Assembly (NCBI RefSeq): GCF_010730955.1
Contig: NZ_AP022577.1
Span: 2,542,001-2,606,000, forward strand
From: Mycolicibacterium aubagnense
Lineage (GTDB): Bacteria > Actinomycetota > Actinomycetes > Mycobacteriales > Mycobacteriaceae
Direction of reading: 5' to 3'
DNA length: 64,000 nt
Shown: positions 49,445-58,533 of the stretch, piece by piece
Numbering within the stretch: the stretch's first letter is position 1
Layout of the letters: each line of letters starts with the position of its first letter
Notes under the pieces: generated by a model
What the model saw: only the letters and a program-made list of their open reading frames with translations
Told to the model about the DNA's origin: nothing
Databases searched by the model: none
Program-made: the position numbers and the translations under genes

Positions 49445-50200
49445 TCAGCTCTGGAGCCGACCCGACAACTCATGCGCCTGTTCCAGCAGCAGCCGCCCGA
49501 GTTCCCGCCGGCGGCCGGCGCGGAACCGGGTCTCGACGCCCGTCAGGCTCAACGCCCAGCCGGGTAGGCCGCGCCGGTCGAACACCGCTGCCGCCATGCC
49601 CCAGCTGCCCTCGACCAGCAGCGCGGGATTGGTCGCGTATCCGGCACGCCGGGTCTGCTCGATGCGCTTGCGGATGGCGGCCTCGGAATGCGTCGGCCCC
49701 CAAGTGGTTTCGGGCTGCTCCCGGGAGAAGTAGTCGTCGACATCGGCGGCCGGCAGATGGCTCAGAATCGCCAAGCCGGCACTGGCCACGCCGAGCGGAA
49801 ACCGGATGCCGACCTGCAAGACGTGTGAGCGCAACGGGAAGCTGCCCTCCTCACTGAGCACGCAGACGGTCTGATCGCCGCGCCGGGCCGAGAAGAACGC
49901 GCTCTCGCCGGTCTCGCGGGCCAGTCGGACCACGACGGCCCGTGCCTGGTCGGTCACGTCGTGGTGTTGGGCCGCACCGACGCCGAGCAGGTACAGCTCG
50001 GGGCCGAGTGACCAGCGCCCGGTTTTCTGATCCCGGCTGACCAGATGTTCGTCGGCCAGCGCGGTCAGTAGCCGGTGCGCGGTGGGACGGGCCAGCCCCG
50101 CCATCTTGGCGAGCTCGGTGGTGGAGGCGCCGTCGGGTTCGGCCGTCGCGACGGCCCGCAGCATCGCCCCGACTCGGGCGACGACATTCGGACCGGTCAC
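49445..50200 (-). CDS. IclR-family transcriptional regulator
   Basis: A 251-residue regulator with an N-terminal winged helix (G-A-S-T-T-E-L-A-K-M-A-G-L-A-R-P-T-A-H-R-L-L) and a C-terminal effector domain (V-G-I-R-F-P-L-G-V-A-S-A-G-L-A; A-A-A-V-F-D-R). The GTG at 50200 is preferred over the ATG at 50221 because TACCAT stands exactly six bases before it and the ATG lies inside an inverted-repeat operator. It is divergent from scoAB, the probable target. Confidence 0.85.
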   Translation of the reverse strand: MTGPNVVARVGAMLRAVATAEPDGASTTELAKMAGLARPTAHRLLTALADEHLVSRDQKTGRWSLGPELYLLGVGAAQHHDVTDQARAVVVRLARETGESAFFSARRGDQTVCVLSEEGSFPLRSHVLQVGIRFPLGVASAGLAILSHLPAADVDDYFSREQPETTWGPTHSEAAIRKRIEQTRRAGYATNPALLVEGSWGMAAAVFDRRGLPGWALSLTGVETRFRAGRRRELGRLLLEQAHELSGRLQS

Positions 50201-50206
50201 CACCCC

Positions 50207-50233
50207 ATGGTAGGCGTTCATTTAGTGAACGCC
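50207..50233. promoter_or_regulatory. IclR promoter and 21-bp operator
   Basis: GGCGTTCA-TTTAG-TGAACGCC (50213-50233) is a perfect 8-bp inverted repeat lying directly upstream of the TACCAT -10 (50207-50212, minus strand). A second, weaker repeat TCACAG-N11-CTGTGA lies at 50236-50258. Both are in the iclR-scoA spacer and could control both directions. Confidence 0.6.
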
Positions 50234-50348
50234 GATCACAGCATTGCTCATCCTGTGAACACTTTTGACGTGCTTTGAGCAGAGACTTGCCATGTCAGCG
50301 GCCTGACGTGAAAAGTGGGTCCCGCGTTTACTGGATGAACGGAGTGTC

Positions 50349-51143
50349 ATGACCTCGAAGGTGTACGCCTCAGCCGCCGAAGCGGTTGCCGACATCGGTA
50401 ACGGCGCCACGCTGGCCGTCGGCGGATTCGGCTTGTGCGGCATCCCCGACCAACTCATCGATGCCATCGCCGCGTCGAGCGCCACCGACCTTGAGGTGTT
50501 CTCGAACAACTGCGGCGTCGACGGCGTCGGCCTCGGCGTGCTGCTGGGCCTCGGCAAGGTCCGCCGGGTCACCGCGTCGTACGTCGGAGAGAACAAAGAG
50601 TTCGCCCGCCAGTACCTGTCCGGCGAGCTCGAGGTGGAGCTCACGCCGCAGGGCACCCTGGCCGAGCGCATGCGCGCCGGTGGCGCCGGCATCCCGGCGT
50701 TCTACACGCCTGCGGGTGTCGGCACCCCGGTCTCCGACGGCGGTCTGCCGTGGCGCTACGCGGCCGACGGTTCGGTCGCAGTTGCCTCGCCGGCCAAAGA
50801 GATTCGAGAGTGGGGCGGCAAGCGCTACGTGCTGGAGGAGTCGATCAACGCCGACTTCGCATTGGTGCATGCGCTGCGCGCCGACACTGCGGGCAACCTG
50901 GTCTTCAACAAGACCGCACGCAACTTCAACCCGCTCGCTGCGATGTGCGGCCGTATCACCATCGTCCAGGTGGAGGAACTGGTGCAGCCCGGCGAGATCG
51001 ACCCCGACGACGTCCACCTGGCCGGCGTCTTCGTGCAGCGCATCGTGCACACCGGGCCGCAGGACAAGCAGATCGAGAAGCGCACGGTCAGCGAGGAGCG
51101 CAGCGGATCGCGCATCAGCACCAGTGAGGAGCCCGCTAAATGA
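50349..51143 (+). CDS. scoA: Succinyl-CoA:3-ketoacid CoA-transferase subunit A
   Basis: A 264-residue alpha subunit: [22 protein letters not shown], the [11 protein letters not shown] segment and [10 protein letters not shown]. With ScoB it moves CoA between succinyl-CoA and acetoacetate for ketone-body use. The ATG follows GGAG. The last 30 residues are a variable charged tail, and the stop overlaps scoB by 4 nt. Confidence 0.94.
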   Translation: MTSKVYASAAEAVADIGNGATLAVGGFGLCGIPDQLIDAIAASSATDLEVFSNNCGVDGVGLGVLLGLGKVRRVTASYVGENKEFARQYLSGELEVELTPQGTLAERMRAGGAGIPAFYTPAGVGTPVSDGGLPWRYAADGSVAVASPAKEIREWGGKRYVLEESINADFALVHALRADTAGNLVFNKTARNFNPLAAMCGRITIVQVEELVQPGEIDPDDVHLAGVFVQRIVHTGPQDKQIEKRTVSEERSGSRISTSEEPAK

Positions 51144-51784
51144 CCGGTTGGAACCGTGACCAGATGGCCGCCCGCGCCGCCGCCGACATGATTGACGGCG
51201 AGTACGTCAACCTCGGCATCGGACTGCCGACCCTGATCCCCGGCTTCCTGACGGGCGACGTGCACGTCACGCTGCACTCGGAGAACGGCATCCTGGGCAC
51301 GGGGCCGTATCCCCGTGACGATGAGGTTGACGCGGACCTCATCAACGCCGGCAAGGAGACCGTGACGGTCAATCCCGGTGCGGCGTACTTCGATTCGTCG
51401 CTGTCGTTCGGGATGATCCGCGGCGGCCACATCGACACCGCGGTGCTCGGCGGCATGGAGGTGGCTCGCAACGGCGACCTGGCCAACTGGATGGTGCCCG
51501 GCAAGATGGTCAAGGGCATGGGCGGCGCCATGGACCTGGTGCATGGCGCGTCGCGGGTCATCGTGCTCATGGAGCACACCGACAAGGCCGGCAATCCGAA
51601 GATCGTCGAGGCATGCACGCTGCCGCTGACCGGTCAGGGTGTCGTCGACCGGATCATCACCAACCTCGCCGTCATCGATGTGCCCGGCGACGGCACGCTG
51701 ATCCTGCGTGAAACCGCCCCCGGGGTGAGCGTCGACGACGTCATCGCGGCCACCGGCGCCGAGCTGACGGTCGAGCTGGCCTAG
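51140..51784 (+). CDS. scoB: Succinyl-CoA:3-ketoacid CoA-transferase subunit B
   Basis: A 214-residue beta subunit with the catalytic glutamate in [12 protein letters not shown], plus [11 protein letters not shown] and [11 protein letters not shown]. Coupled to scoA. The position behind an IclR regulator suggests substrate-induced expression. Confidence 0.95.
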   Translation: MTGWNRDQMAARAAADMIDGEYVNLGIGLPTLIPGFLTGDVHVTLHSENGILGTGPYPRDDEVDADLINAGKETVTVNPGAAYFDSSLSFGMIRGGHIDTAVLGGMEVARNGDLANWMVPGKMVKGMGGAMDLVHGASRVIVLMEHTDKAGNPKIVEACTLPLTGQGVVDRIITNLAVIDVPGDGTLILRETAPGVSVDDVIAATGAELTVELA

Positions 51785-51978
51785 GTAGTCAAGCCGCGTT
51801 GCGTCCGGCTCGCTCCGGAGTGCCATTGCTCGGATCCGCGGGTACTACGCAACTCGATCGGAAATCCTCACGGCCTGACAGAAATTCGACGACTGTGGCG
51901 ATTCTTCCGCGCGGGCATCACCGAGTTCGGCAGGCTGTCAGGAGCCGCAACCGGGATCACGTAGAAGAGGAGCACTTC

Positions 51979-52527
51979 ATGAGGATCGGCATCATCGTCG
52001 GATCGATTCGGGATGGGCGCGCCGGCGCCGGCGTCGGGGCCTGGGTGGCCGAGCAAGCGGCGCAACGTACCGACGCACAGTTCGAGCTCATCGACCTGTT
52101 GACCTTCGACGTGCCGCTGCTCACCTCCGCTACGGTCCCCGCCGCGGCCCGCAAGCAGTACGAATCAGAAAACGTGCAGCGCTGGAGCGCGGCGATCGAC
52201 GCCTGCGACGGATTCATCTTCGTCACCCCTGAGTACAACCATGGGGTGCCGGGCGCGTTCAAGAACGCCGTGGACAGTCTCGGCTCTGAATGGTTCGGCA
52301 AGACAGTGGGTTTCGTAGCGTACGGCGCCGATGGCGGCGTACGCGCGGTGGAACAGTGGCGACAGATCGTGGCCAACTTCCAGATGCTCGACGTCCGCGC
52401 CCAGGTGTCGTTGTCCCTGTTCGCCGAGTTCGGCGCCGATGGTTTCACCCCGCTGGAACGGCGCGTGGGAGAACTGGCGGCGCTGTTCGACCAGCTGATC
52501 ACGTTGACCGCGAAGGTGATTGACTGA
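51979..52527 (+). CDS. NADPH-dependent FMN reductase-like flavoprotein
   Basis: A 182-residue flavodoxin-fold protein: I-G-I-I-V-G-S-I-R-D-G-R at the N-terminus (FMN phosphate loop), F-V-T-P-E-Y-N-H-G-V-P-G-A-F-K-N-A-V-D (isoalloxazine loop). The ATG at 51979 follows GAAGAGGAG. It may serve quinone or FMN reduction. The 194-nt gap upstream (51785-51978) has an 8-bp inverted repeat CCTGACAG/CTGTCAGG with arms about 53 nt apart and no ORF. Confidence 0.88.
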   Translation: MRIGIIVGSIRDGRAGAGVGAWVAEQAAQRTDAQFELIDLLTFDVPLLTSATVPAAARKQYESENVQRWSAAIDACDGFIFVTPEYNHGVPGAFKNAVDSLGSEWFGKTVGFVAYGADGGVRAVEQWRQIVANFQMLDVRAQVSLSLFAEFGADGFTPLERRVGELAALFDQLITLTAKVID

Positions 52528-52546
52528 CGGGCAGATGCCGCCGAGC

Positions 52547-55465
52547 TCAGCCAGCGGCACCCTGCAGCGCTTCCCGACCCGGCGTCGCGCCGGCAATGAG
52601 CGGCACGTCCCGCCGGGGTCGCGACGGCCGACGCGTGAACGTGCGGGCCAGCACGCCGCGCACCAGCGGCACCGGCGACCACCAGAACCAGCGGCCGAGC
52701 AGCCCGGCGATGCCCGGCACCACGAACGTCCGCACGATCAGGGTGTCCATCAGCAGTCCGACGCCGATGGTGGTGCCGACCTGTTCGATGCTCAGTACGT
52801 CGCTGGACAGCATCGCGAACATCGTGATGCCGAAGACGATTCCGGCAGTGGTCACCACCCCGCCGGTGCCGCCGAACGTCCGGATCATGCCGGTCTTCAA
52901 ACCCGCATCCGGCCGCGTCACCTCCTCGCGCAGCCGCATGGTCAGCAGCAGGTTGTAGTCCGCGCCGACGGCCACCAAGGCGATCAAGGCGATCGACGGC
53001 ACCGCCCAGTGCAGGTCCCTGCCCAGCAGGTCCTGCCAGATGAAGGAGCTGACGCCGAGCGCCGACGCGTACGACACCACGACGGTGCCGATCACCACCG
53101 CGGCCGCCACCGGACTGCGCAGCATGATGAGGATGATCAGGAAAACCAGCGCGAGCGCGACGGCAGCCAGCAGCAGGAAGTCGCCAGAGACATAGCCACG
53201 CAGTTCTGCGGTGCCGGTGCCGAAGCCGGTGACGTTCGCGGTGTTCCGGACCAGCGTGCCCTCTTTCGTCGATTCGCGCACGGCGGCCAGGATCTCGGGC
53301 GAGCGCAGCGCCCCGTCGGTGCCGAACACCTTGCCGTCGCCGTACACGAGCAGCCGCGTCGACCGGCCGTCGGGCGCGAAGTACAACCCGGCCGCCCGCT
53401 GGAAACGCGGGTCCTGCCACGCGCGCTGCGGCAGATAGAAGCCACCGGCACTGCTGTCCTGAAAATCCGCTCGGACCCCGCGTAGGTAGTCCGTCAGTCC
53501 GGAGAACATGCCCCGGGTCTCACCGACGGTCTTGGTCAATTGCGTTGTCACCACACCGAGTTGATCGACGGCCGCCCGCATCGAGCGCACCGACACCTGC
53601 GCACCGGTCAACGCCCGGGCCATGTCCGTGGTGCCGGCACCGAACTGCCGGGTGCTGTCGGTCAGGGTGCCGGTGGCCGCCACCACCGAATCCATGGGCT
53701 CGACGACTTTGAGCACCACCGAGCAGATGGCGTCGTTCGCGCAATTCGGGTTGGCGTTGGTAAAGCCCCGCAACGGGTCCATGTACTGCGACACCGCAGT
53801 GACGTTGTCCCGCAACTGCTGCATGCCGCCGTGCATGGCATCGATTCCGGATCCGAGCTGCCCGAGCCCCAGGACACTGCCGCCGAGCCCGTTCTGTAAT
53901 TGCGTTATCGCCGAGGAGAACTGGTCCAACGTCGCGGACAGCTGGTTGACCGCGCCCAGCCGCTTGCTCAGCTGCGCCACCCCGTCATCGAGCTGGTCGG
54001 CGATGGTGCCGGCTTGGTCGGTCAGCGCCGCCTGCTCGGGCAGCGAACCGGCCGGCCGCGACGCCGACTGCACCATGCGGATACCCGGAATCTCCATGAT
54101 CTTGCGCGTCACCCGTTCGACCGCGATGACGCCTGCCGGATTGCGCAGGTCGTGGTCCGTCTCGATGGAGACGATCTCGGGCAGCAGCCGGTTGGGCGGG
54201 AAATGCCGGTCCATGGCCTGGTATCCGCGGTTGGCGTGCGTGGTATTCGGTTGCGCGGCAAGCTCGTCGAAGCCCAGGCGCACACCGGCGACCGGGAGGG
54301 CGCAGATCGCCAGCACCAGCACCGAGGCCACCAGCACCGGCCCCGGCCACCGGGCGACGACGGTCCCCACCCGCCGCCAGCTCCGGCCGGGCACCGCGAC
54401 GGCGGCGCGCGCTCGTGGTTGCGCCAGACCGTGCCGGCCGGCCAACCCGATGAACGCCGGCAACAGCGTCAGCGAGGCGAGCATTCCGGTGAGAATGCCG
54501 ATGGCACAGGGTAATCCGGCACTGCGGAGCATGCCGACCTGAGCGAACAGCAGACACGACAGCGCCGCCGCGATGGTCAGACCGGACGCGGCGATCACCG
54601 GCGCGACGCTGCGGTTCGCGATCGCCAGCGCGTCCTCGTGGTCGATAGCGGCACGCCGCTGTTCGTGATAGCGGCCCAGCAGAAAAATCCCGTAATCCGT
54701 TGCCGCGCCGAGCACCATCGCCGCCAACAGGGACACCGAGAAGATCGACACCTCGATCAGGTCCCGCTCCCCCAGTAACGCCACGATTCCCCGCGCCACC
54801 CCGAGCCCCAGGCCGACGGTCAGCAGCGGGATCGCCGCCGTGATCACGGACCGGTACACCACGAACAACAGCACCGCGATCAATAACACGGTGACACCGG
54901 TGATCATCAGCATCTGTTTGTCGATGGCGCCGAGCTCGTCGGCGATGGTGGCGCCGGGTCCGGTGACGTAGGCGTGCAGGCCCGGCGGCGCGGGTGCGGC
55001 GGCGACTATCCGCCGCACCGCATCCAGGGCGGCGTTCGCCTTGGCCGCGCCGAGCTCGCCACGAATCCGCAGCATGGCATAGACGGCCTTGCCGTCGGTG
55101 CTCTGTGCACCGGCCGCCGTCACCGGATCGGACCACAGATCCATCACCGAATCGACATCAGCGGTGTCCGCGCGCAGGGTGCGCAGCAGCCCGTCGTAGT
55201 AGGCCCGCTCCGGCACCCCGAGCGGGTGCTCGCTTTCCAGCACCAGGTAATTGAGGTTGCCACCCGAGCCGTCGTGGAACTGCCGGTCCATCTGTACACC
55301 GGCCAGATTGACCGGGGCGTCCGCGGGCAAGAAGCCACGCGCGTGGTTGTGCGCGGTGCTTTCCACTTGGGGCACAAGGAGATTGCCCGCCGCCGCGGCC
55401 AGCACCCACAATCCGATGATCAGGACCGCGAAGCGGCTGCAGATTCTTGCGATGACATCCCACAC
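52547..55465 (-). CDS. MmpL-family RND lipid transporter
   Basis: A 972-residue MmpL protein with the standard two repeats. The N-terminus is W-D-V-I-A-R-I-C-S-R-F-A-V-L-I-I-G. Proton-relay motifs A-A-T-D-Y-G-I-F and A-V-G-A-D-Y-N-L are both intact. The second extracytoplasmic loop is long and helical (about residues 430-700). Export of a cell-envelope lipid, siderophore or glycolipid is the class function. No MmpS partner gene is adjacent. The GTG start lies seven bases after TAGTTT (55473-55478). It is divergent from a two-component system. Confidence 0.9.
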   Translation of the reverse strand: MWDVIARICSRFAVLIIGLWVLAAAAGNLLVPQVESTAHNHARGFLPADAPVNLAGVQMDRQFHDGSGGNLNYLVLESEHPLGVPERAYYDGLLRTLRADTADVDSVMDLWSDPVTAAGAQSTDGKAVYAMLRIRGELGAAKANAALDAVRRIVAAAPAPPGLHAYVTGPGATIADELGAIDKQMLMITGVTVLLIAVLLFVVYRSVITAAIPLLTVGLGLGVARGIVALLGERDLIEVSIFSVSLLAAMVLGAATDYGIFLLGRYHEQRRAAIDHEDALAIANRSVAPVIAASGLTIAAALSCLLFAQVGMLRSAGLPCAIGILTGMLASLTLLPAFIGLAGRHGLAQPRARAAVAVPGRSWRRVGTVVARWPGPVLVASVLVLAICALPVAGVRLGFDELAAQPNTTHANRGYQAMDRHFPPNRLLPEIVSIETDHDLRNPAGVIAVERVTRKIMEIPGIRMVQSASRPAGSLPEQAALTDQAGTIADQLDDGVAQLSKRLGAVNQLSATLDQFSSAITQLQNGLGGSVLGLGQLGSGIDAMHGGMQQLRDNVTAVSQYMDPLRGFTNANPNCANDAICSVVLKVVEPMDSVVAATGTLTDSTRQFGAGTTDMARALTGAQVSVRSMRAAVDQLGVVTTQLTKTVGETRGMFSGLTDYLRGVRADFQDSSAGGFYLPQRAWQDPRFQRAAGLYFAPDGRSTRLLVYGDGKVFGTDGALRSPEILAAVRESTKEGTLVRNTANVTGFGTGTAELRGYVSGDFLLLAAVALALVFLIILIMLRSPVAAAVVIGTVVVSYASALGVSSFIWQDLLGRDLHWAVPSIALIALVAVGADYNLLLTMRLREEVTRPDAGLKTGMIRTFGGTGGVVTTAGIVFGITMFAMLSSDVLSIEQVGTTIGVGLLMDTLIVRTFVVPGIAGLLGRWFWWSPVPLVRGVLARTFTRRPSRPRRDVPLIAGATPGREALQGAAG

Positions 55466-55516
55466 GGATCCGAAACTAGGGGCGACCAGGACCCGCCGGC
55501 GTCGTGCTGCGGACGA

Positions 55517-55550
55517 GCCCGGGCCTCCTACCGTGGTAGGAGGCCCGGGC
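55517..55550. promoter_or_regulatory. 34-nt inverted repeat with 16-bp arms between mmpL and sensor kinase genes
   Basis: GCCCGGGCCTCCTACC and GGTAGGAGGCCCGGGC are perfect inverse copies separated by GT. The element lies midway between divergent promoters (mmpL -10 at 55473-55478; kinase -10 at 55588-55593). It is in a divergent, not convergent, spacer, so a regulator site or transcription insulator is more likely than an ordinary terminator. Confidence 0.7.
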
Positions 55551-55587
55551 CGCCTTCCGAATGATGTGTAAACCCGGCCAGCGGCTC

Positions 55588-55593
55588 TACGCT
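55588..55593 (+). promoter_or_regulatory. -10 element of the sensor kinase gene
   Basis: TACGCT stands exactly six bases before the ATG at 55600, predicting leaderless transcription and supporting that start over the in-frame ATGs at 55561 and 55564. Confidence 0.55.
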
Positions 55594-55599
55594 GGCCCT

Positions 55600-56823
55600 A
55601 TGGCCTGGCTCCGTGACTTCGCGCTGCGTCGACGGGGCTTGATGAACTACCAGTTCCCGTTCACCGTCCCGGTCGTCATGTACAGCGGTTCGCTGCTGGT
55701 CGCCGGCACTGCCGCGATGCAACGGGATTTCACCCGGCCGTGGCTGCTCGCCGTCGCCATTGCACTGGTGTTCGCCCCGATCGTCGCGTTCATCGCGTTC
55801 GGCCACAAGCCGACGACGCCCGCGACCGCGGCGTCGGTGCTGGCCGGGGTGGCGTTGCTCCTGCTGTGCTGGCCGCCCGTGTTCCTCGACGCCGCGCCGT
55901 TCCTGCTGATGTTCATGCTGGGCGAAGTGTTCGCCCTGGGTTCGGTGCGGCACGGACTGCTGGCCGCGACGGGATGTGCCCTGCTGCTGATCGGGGCCTC
56001 ACGCACCGGACACCTCACCACATTCGTGCCCTACCTGCTGTTCTTCCTCGCCATCGCGGCGATGATCGGCCACATCCTGCAGCTGCAGCAGCGACTGGTC
56101 ATCGAGGAGCGCGCCCGCCAGGCAGCGCTCACCGAGCAGGCGGCAGCCGACGAGCGGCGCCGGATCGCCCGCGAGGTCCACGACGTGATCGCCCACTCGC
56201 TGTCGGTGACCATGCTGCATCTGACCGGTGCCCGGCGGGCGCTGCAGGAGGACTGCGACGTGGACGACGCGGTCGACGGCCTCCTCGACGCCGAACGCCT
56301 CGGCCGGCAGGCCATGTCCGATATCCGGCAGACGGTCGGCCTGCTCGGTGCGCAGGAAGCCCAGCCGCCCCGGCTGACTCCCGAACCCGGGTTGTCCGAC
56401 ATCCCTGATCTGGTGGCGAGCTTCGCCTCGGCCGGGCTGCAGGTGGACTCCCGCATCGAGGCCGACCCTGCGGACCTCAGCGCGGGAATCGGGCTGGCGC
56501 TGTTCCGGGTGACGCAGGAATCGTTGGCCAACATCGCCAAACACGCCCCGGCGTCACCCGTGCAGCTGCGACTCCGTCACGACAACGGCACCGCCGCCCT
56601 CTCGATCTGCAACGAGCTGTCCACCCCGGCGTCCGAGATCAAGCCGGGCGCCGGGCTGCCCGGGATGCGCCAGCGCATCGAAACCCTCGGCGGCGAATTC
56701 CAGGCCGGCCCCGGACCCGACGGGTGGACGGTCCAGGCTCGGGTACCGGTCACCCCGACGGCAACCGCGCATTGCGCGATGCGCCGAATCCGGCTGTCAC
56801 GTAATGGGACCCACAATGACTGA
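55600..56823 (+). CDS. NarL-system sensor histidine kinase
   Basis: A 407-residue membrane histidine kinase. Four to six N-terminal helices (about residues 20-160) are followed by a short coiled region and the HisKA_3 phosphoacceptor motif R-I-A-R-E-V-H-D-V-I-A-H-S-L-S-V (His in E-V-H-D). The HATPase_c domain shows E-S-L-A-N-I-A-K-H-A and G-A-G-L-P-G-M-R-Q-R-I. The signal is unknown. Its stop overlaps the response regulator start by 8 nt. Confidence 0.92.
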   Translation: MAWLRDFALRRRGLMNYQFPFTVPVVMYSGSLLVAGTAAMQRDFTRPWLLAVAIALVFAPIVAFIAFGHKPTTPATAASVLAGVALLLLCWPPVFLDAAPFLLMFMLGEVFALGSVRHGLLAATGCALLLIGASRTGHLTTFVPYLLFFLAIAAMIGHILQLQQRLVIEERARQAALTEQAAADERRRIAREVHDVIAHSLSVTMLHLTGARRALQEDCDVDDAVDGLLDAERLGRQAMSDIRQTVGLLGAQEAQPPRLTPEPGLSDIPDLVASFASAGLQVDSRIEADPADLSAGIGLALFRVTQESLANIAKHAPASPVQLRLRHDNGTAALSICNELSTPASEIKPGAGLPGMRQRIETLGGEFQAGPGPDGWTVQARVPVTPTATAHCAMRRIRLSRNGTHND

Positions 56824-57493
56824 CGGCCCCGTCCCGAAAGACGGTTCAACCGTCGACGTGCTGCTGGTCGACGATCAGGAGCTCGTCCGCTCGGGCCTGC
56901 GCCGCATCCTGCGGCGCAAGGACGGCTTCACCATCGTCGGAGAATGCGCCGACGGTGACGAGGTCCCGCGGGAAGTGCTCCGGTGCCGCCCCGACGTCGT
57001 CGTGATGGACCTGCGGATGAAGCGTGTCAGCGGCGTCGACGCCATCCGGGCCCTGCGCACCAACGGCGGCCCACCAGCGTTGGCGCTCACCACTTTTGAC
57101 GACGACGAGCTGTTGTCTGCGGCGCTGCGTGCCGGGGCGGCGGGCTTCGTCCTCAAGGACTCGCCGGCCGAGGAACTGATCCGCGCGGTGCATGCCGTCG
57201 CGCGCGGCGAGGCATACCTGGACTCGGCCGTCACCGCCCGCGTGCTCAACGGCTACCGGCGAGCGCCGGGAACACCGTCCGACGACGTGGCAGACCGGCT
57301 CACCGCGCGTGAACGCGATGTGTTGCAACTGATCGGATCGGGCGCGACCAACGCCGAGATCGCCGACCGGCTGGTCATCTCGGAGGTGACGGTGAAGAGC
57401 CACATCGGGCGCATCTTCACCAAGCTCGACCTGCGGGACCGCGCGGCCGCGATCGTCTACGCCTACGACCACGGCGTGGTCGCGCCGAAATAA
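56816..57493 (+). CDS. NarL/LuxR-family response regulator
   Basis: A 225-residue regulator. The receiver domain has the acidic pair V-D-D-Q-E, phosphoacceptor Asp in V-V-V-M-D-L-R-M, Thr in A-L-T-T-F and Lys in F-V-L-K-D-S. The C-terminal LuxR HTH reads L-T-A-R-E-R-D-V-L-Q-L-I-G-S-G-A-T-N-A-E. Start taken at ATG 56816 (ATG 56804 also in frame). Partner of the preceding kinase; the divergent mmpL is a plausible target. Confidence 0.93.
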   Translation: MTDGPVPKDGSTVDVLLVDDQELVRSGLRRILRRKDGFTIVGECADGDEVPREVLRCRPDVVVMDLRMKRVSGVDAIRALRTNGGPPALALTTFDDDELLSAALRAGAAGFVLKDSPAEELIRAVHAVARGEAYLDSAVTARVLNGYRRAPGTPSDDVADRLTARERDVLQLIGSGATNAEIADRLVISEVTVKSHIGRIFTKLDLRDRAAAIVYAYDHGVVAPK

Positions 57494-57494
57494 C

Positions 57495-57517
57495 CCCGCA
57501 ATAGCTCTTACTGCGGG
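57495..57517. terminator. Short hairpin between convergent response-regulator and SDR genes
   Basis: CCCGCA (57495-57500) pairs with TGCGGG (57512-57517) around 11 nt. It overlaps the SDR stop codon and follows the regulator stop at once, so it could terminate both genes. The stem is only six pairs. Confidence 0.35.
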
Positions 57518-58359
57518 AAAACCCCGCGCATGGCGTCGGCGCCGAACATCGGCTCCATCATGGCCGAGAAGTCCGGCCCGCGACGCAGCTGCTGGCCGCC
57601 GTCGACGTTGATCAGCTGGCCGGTGATCCACTGCGATGCGTCACTGAGCAGGAACAGCGCCAGGTTGGCGACGTCCTCGACCTCGCCGGCCCGGGGCAGC
57701 GGGGTGCACTTCCGGTAATCCTCACGCAGCGGCTCGAATTCGAAGATGCTGGCCGCCACCAGGTCGGTGCGGATCAGGCCGGGGCGGATGCTGTTCGCGC
57801 GCACCCAGGATGCGCCGAGTTCGTCGGCCGCCAGCTGCACCAGGTGATCCAGCGCGGACTTGGTGACGCCGTACGGCCCGAACCAGCGGTGGGTGTTGCT
57901 CGCGGCGATCGACGAGATACCGACGAACGATCCGCCGCCGCCACGGACCATTTCCCGTGCGGTGTGCTTGACCACGTACATGCTGCCGTTGACGTTCAGG
58001 TCGACGGTCTGCCGCCACATCTCCGAATCGATGTGGGTCACGGGTCCGACGGTCAGCGAGCCACCGGCACAGTGCACGGCGCCGGACAGCTTCCCGTTCC
58101 ATGCGGCGGCGGTCGCGACGGCGCGGGCGACGTCGTCCTCGTTGGTGACGTCGGCGGTCTGGGAGCGGATGACGCCTGGTCCCCCGGCAGCTGAAATCTC
58201 GTCGACAGCGGACTGCAGCGTGGCCTCGGTGCGGCCGACGATGAGCGCGTTGCCGCCGGCCGCCACAACTCCCTGCGCGATGGCCTTTCCGATGCCGCTG
58301 CCACCGCCGGTGATCAATACGGTTCGATCCGTCAGCCAACCCTGGACTGAAAACTGCAC
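57508..58359 (-). CDS. Short-chain dehydrogenase/reductase
   Basis: A 283-residue SDR: T-G-G-G-S-G-I-G-K (cofactor), C-A-G-G in the N-N-A-G position, G-I-S-S-I-A-A and catalytic Tyr/Lys in Y-G-V-T-K, then the R-P-G-L-I-R-T-D motif. The GTG at 58359 follows GGAG and gives the family N-terminus; a longer frame upstream is not supported. It resembles mycobacterial 2,4-dienoyl-CoA-reductase-like or steroid SDRs. A palindrome sits upstream. Confidence 0.88.
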   Translation of the reverse strand: MQFSVQGWLTDRTVLITGGGSGIGKAIAQGVVAAGGNALIVGRTEATLQSAVDEISAAGGPGVIRSQTADVTNEDDVARAVATAAAWNGKLSGAVHCAGGSLTVGPVTHIDSEMWRQTVDLNVNGSMYVVKHTAREMVRGGGGSFVGISSIAASNTHRWFGPYGVTKSALDHLVQLAADELGASWVRANSIRPGLIRTDLVAASIFEFEPLREDYRKCTPLPRAGEVEDVANLALFLLSDASQWITGQLINVDGGQQLRRGPDFSAMMEPMFGADAMRGVFPQ

Positions 58360-58398
58360 CGGCGTACTCCTTTGGACAGATCGACGGGAACACGTCCT

Positions 58399-58426
58399 GT
58401 ATACACTTTTCAAAAGTTGTACACAA
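58399..58426. promoter_or_regulatory. Palindromic operator upstream of the SDR gene
   Basis: ACTTTT-C-AAAAGT (58405-58417) is a perfect 13-bp palindrome flanked by TGTATAC on the left and TTGTACACA on the right, giving an imperfect 28-bp dyad 40 bp before the GTG. The style is that of mycobacterial TetR operators; no TetR gene lies in the immediate neighbourhood. Confidence 0.5.
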
Positions 58427-58533
58427 TGCTGGTCGGGCGCCCATTCCCACGCCCGGCCGCGGTCAGATTCGTCGTTGGCCGCCCAGCACCTGGGCGTACG
58501 CTGAAATTTTCCTTGATGAAAGCGTGACGCGCC

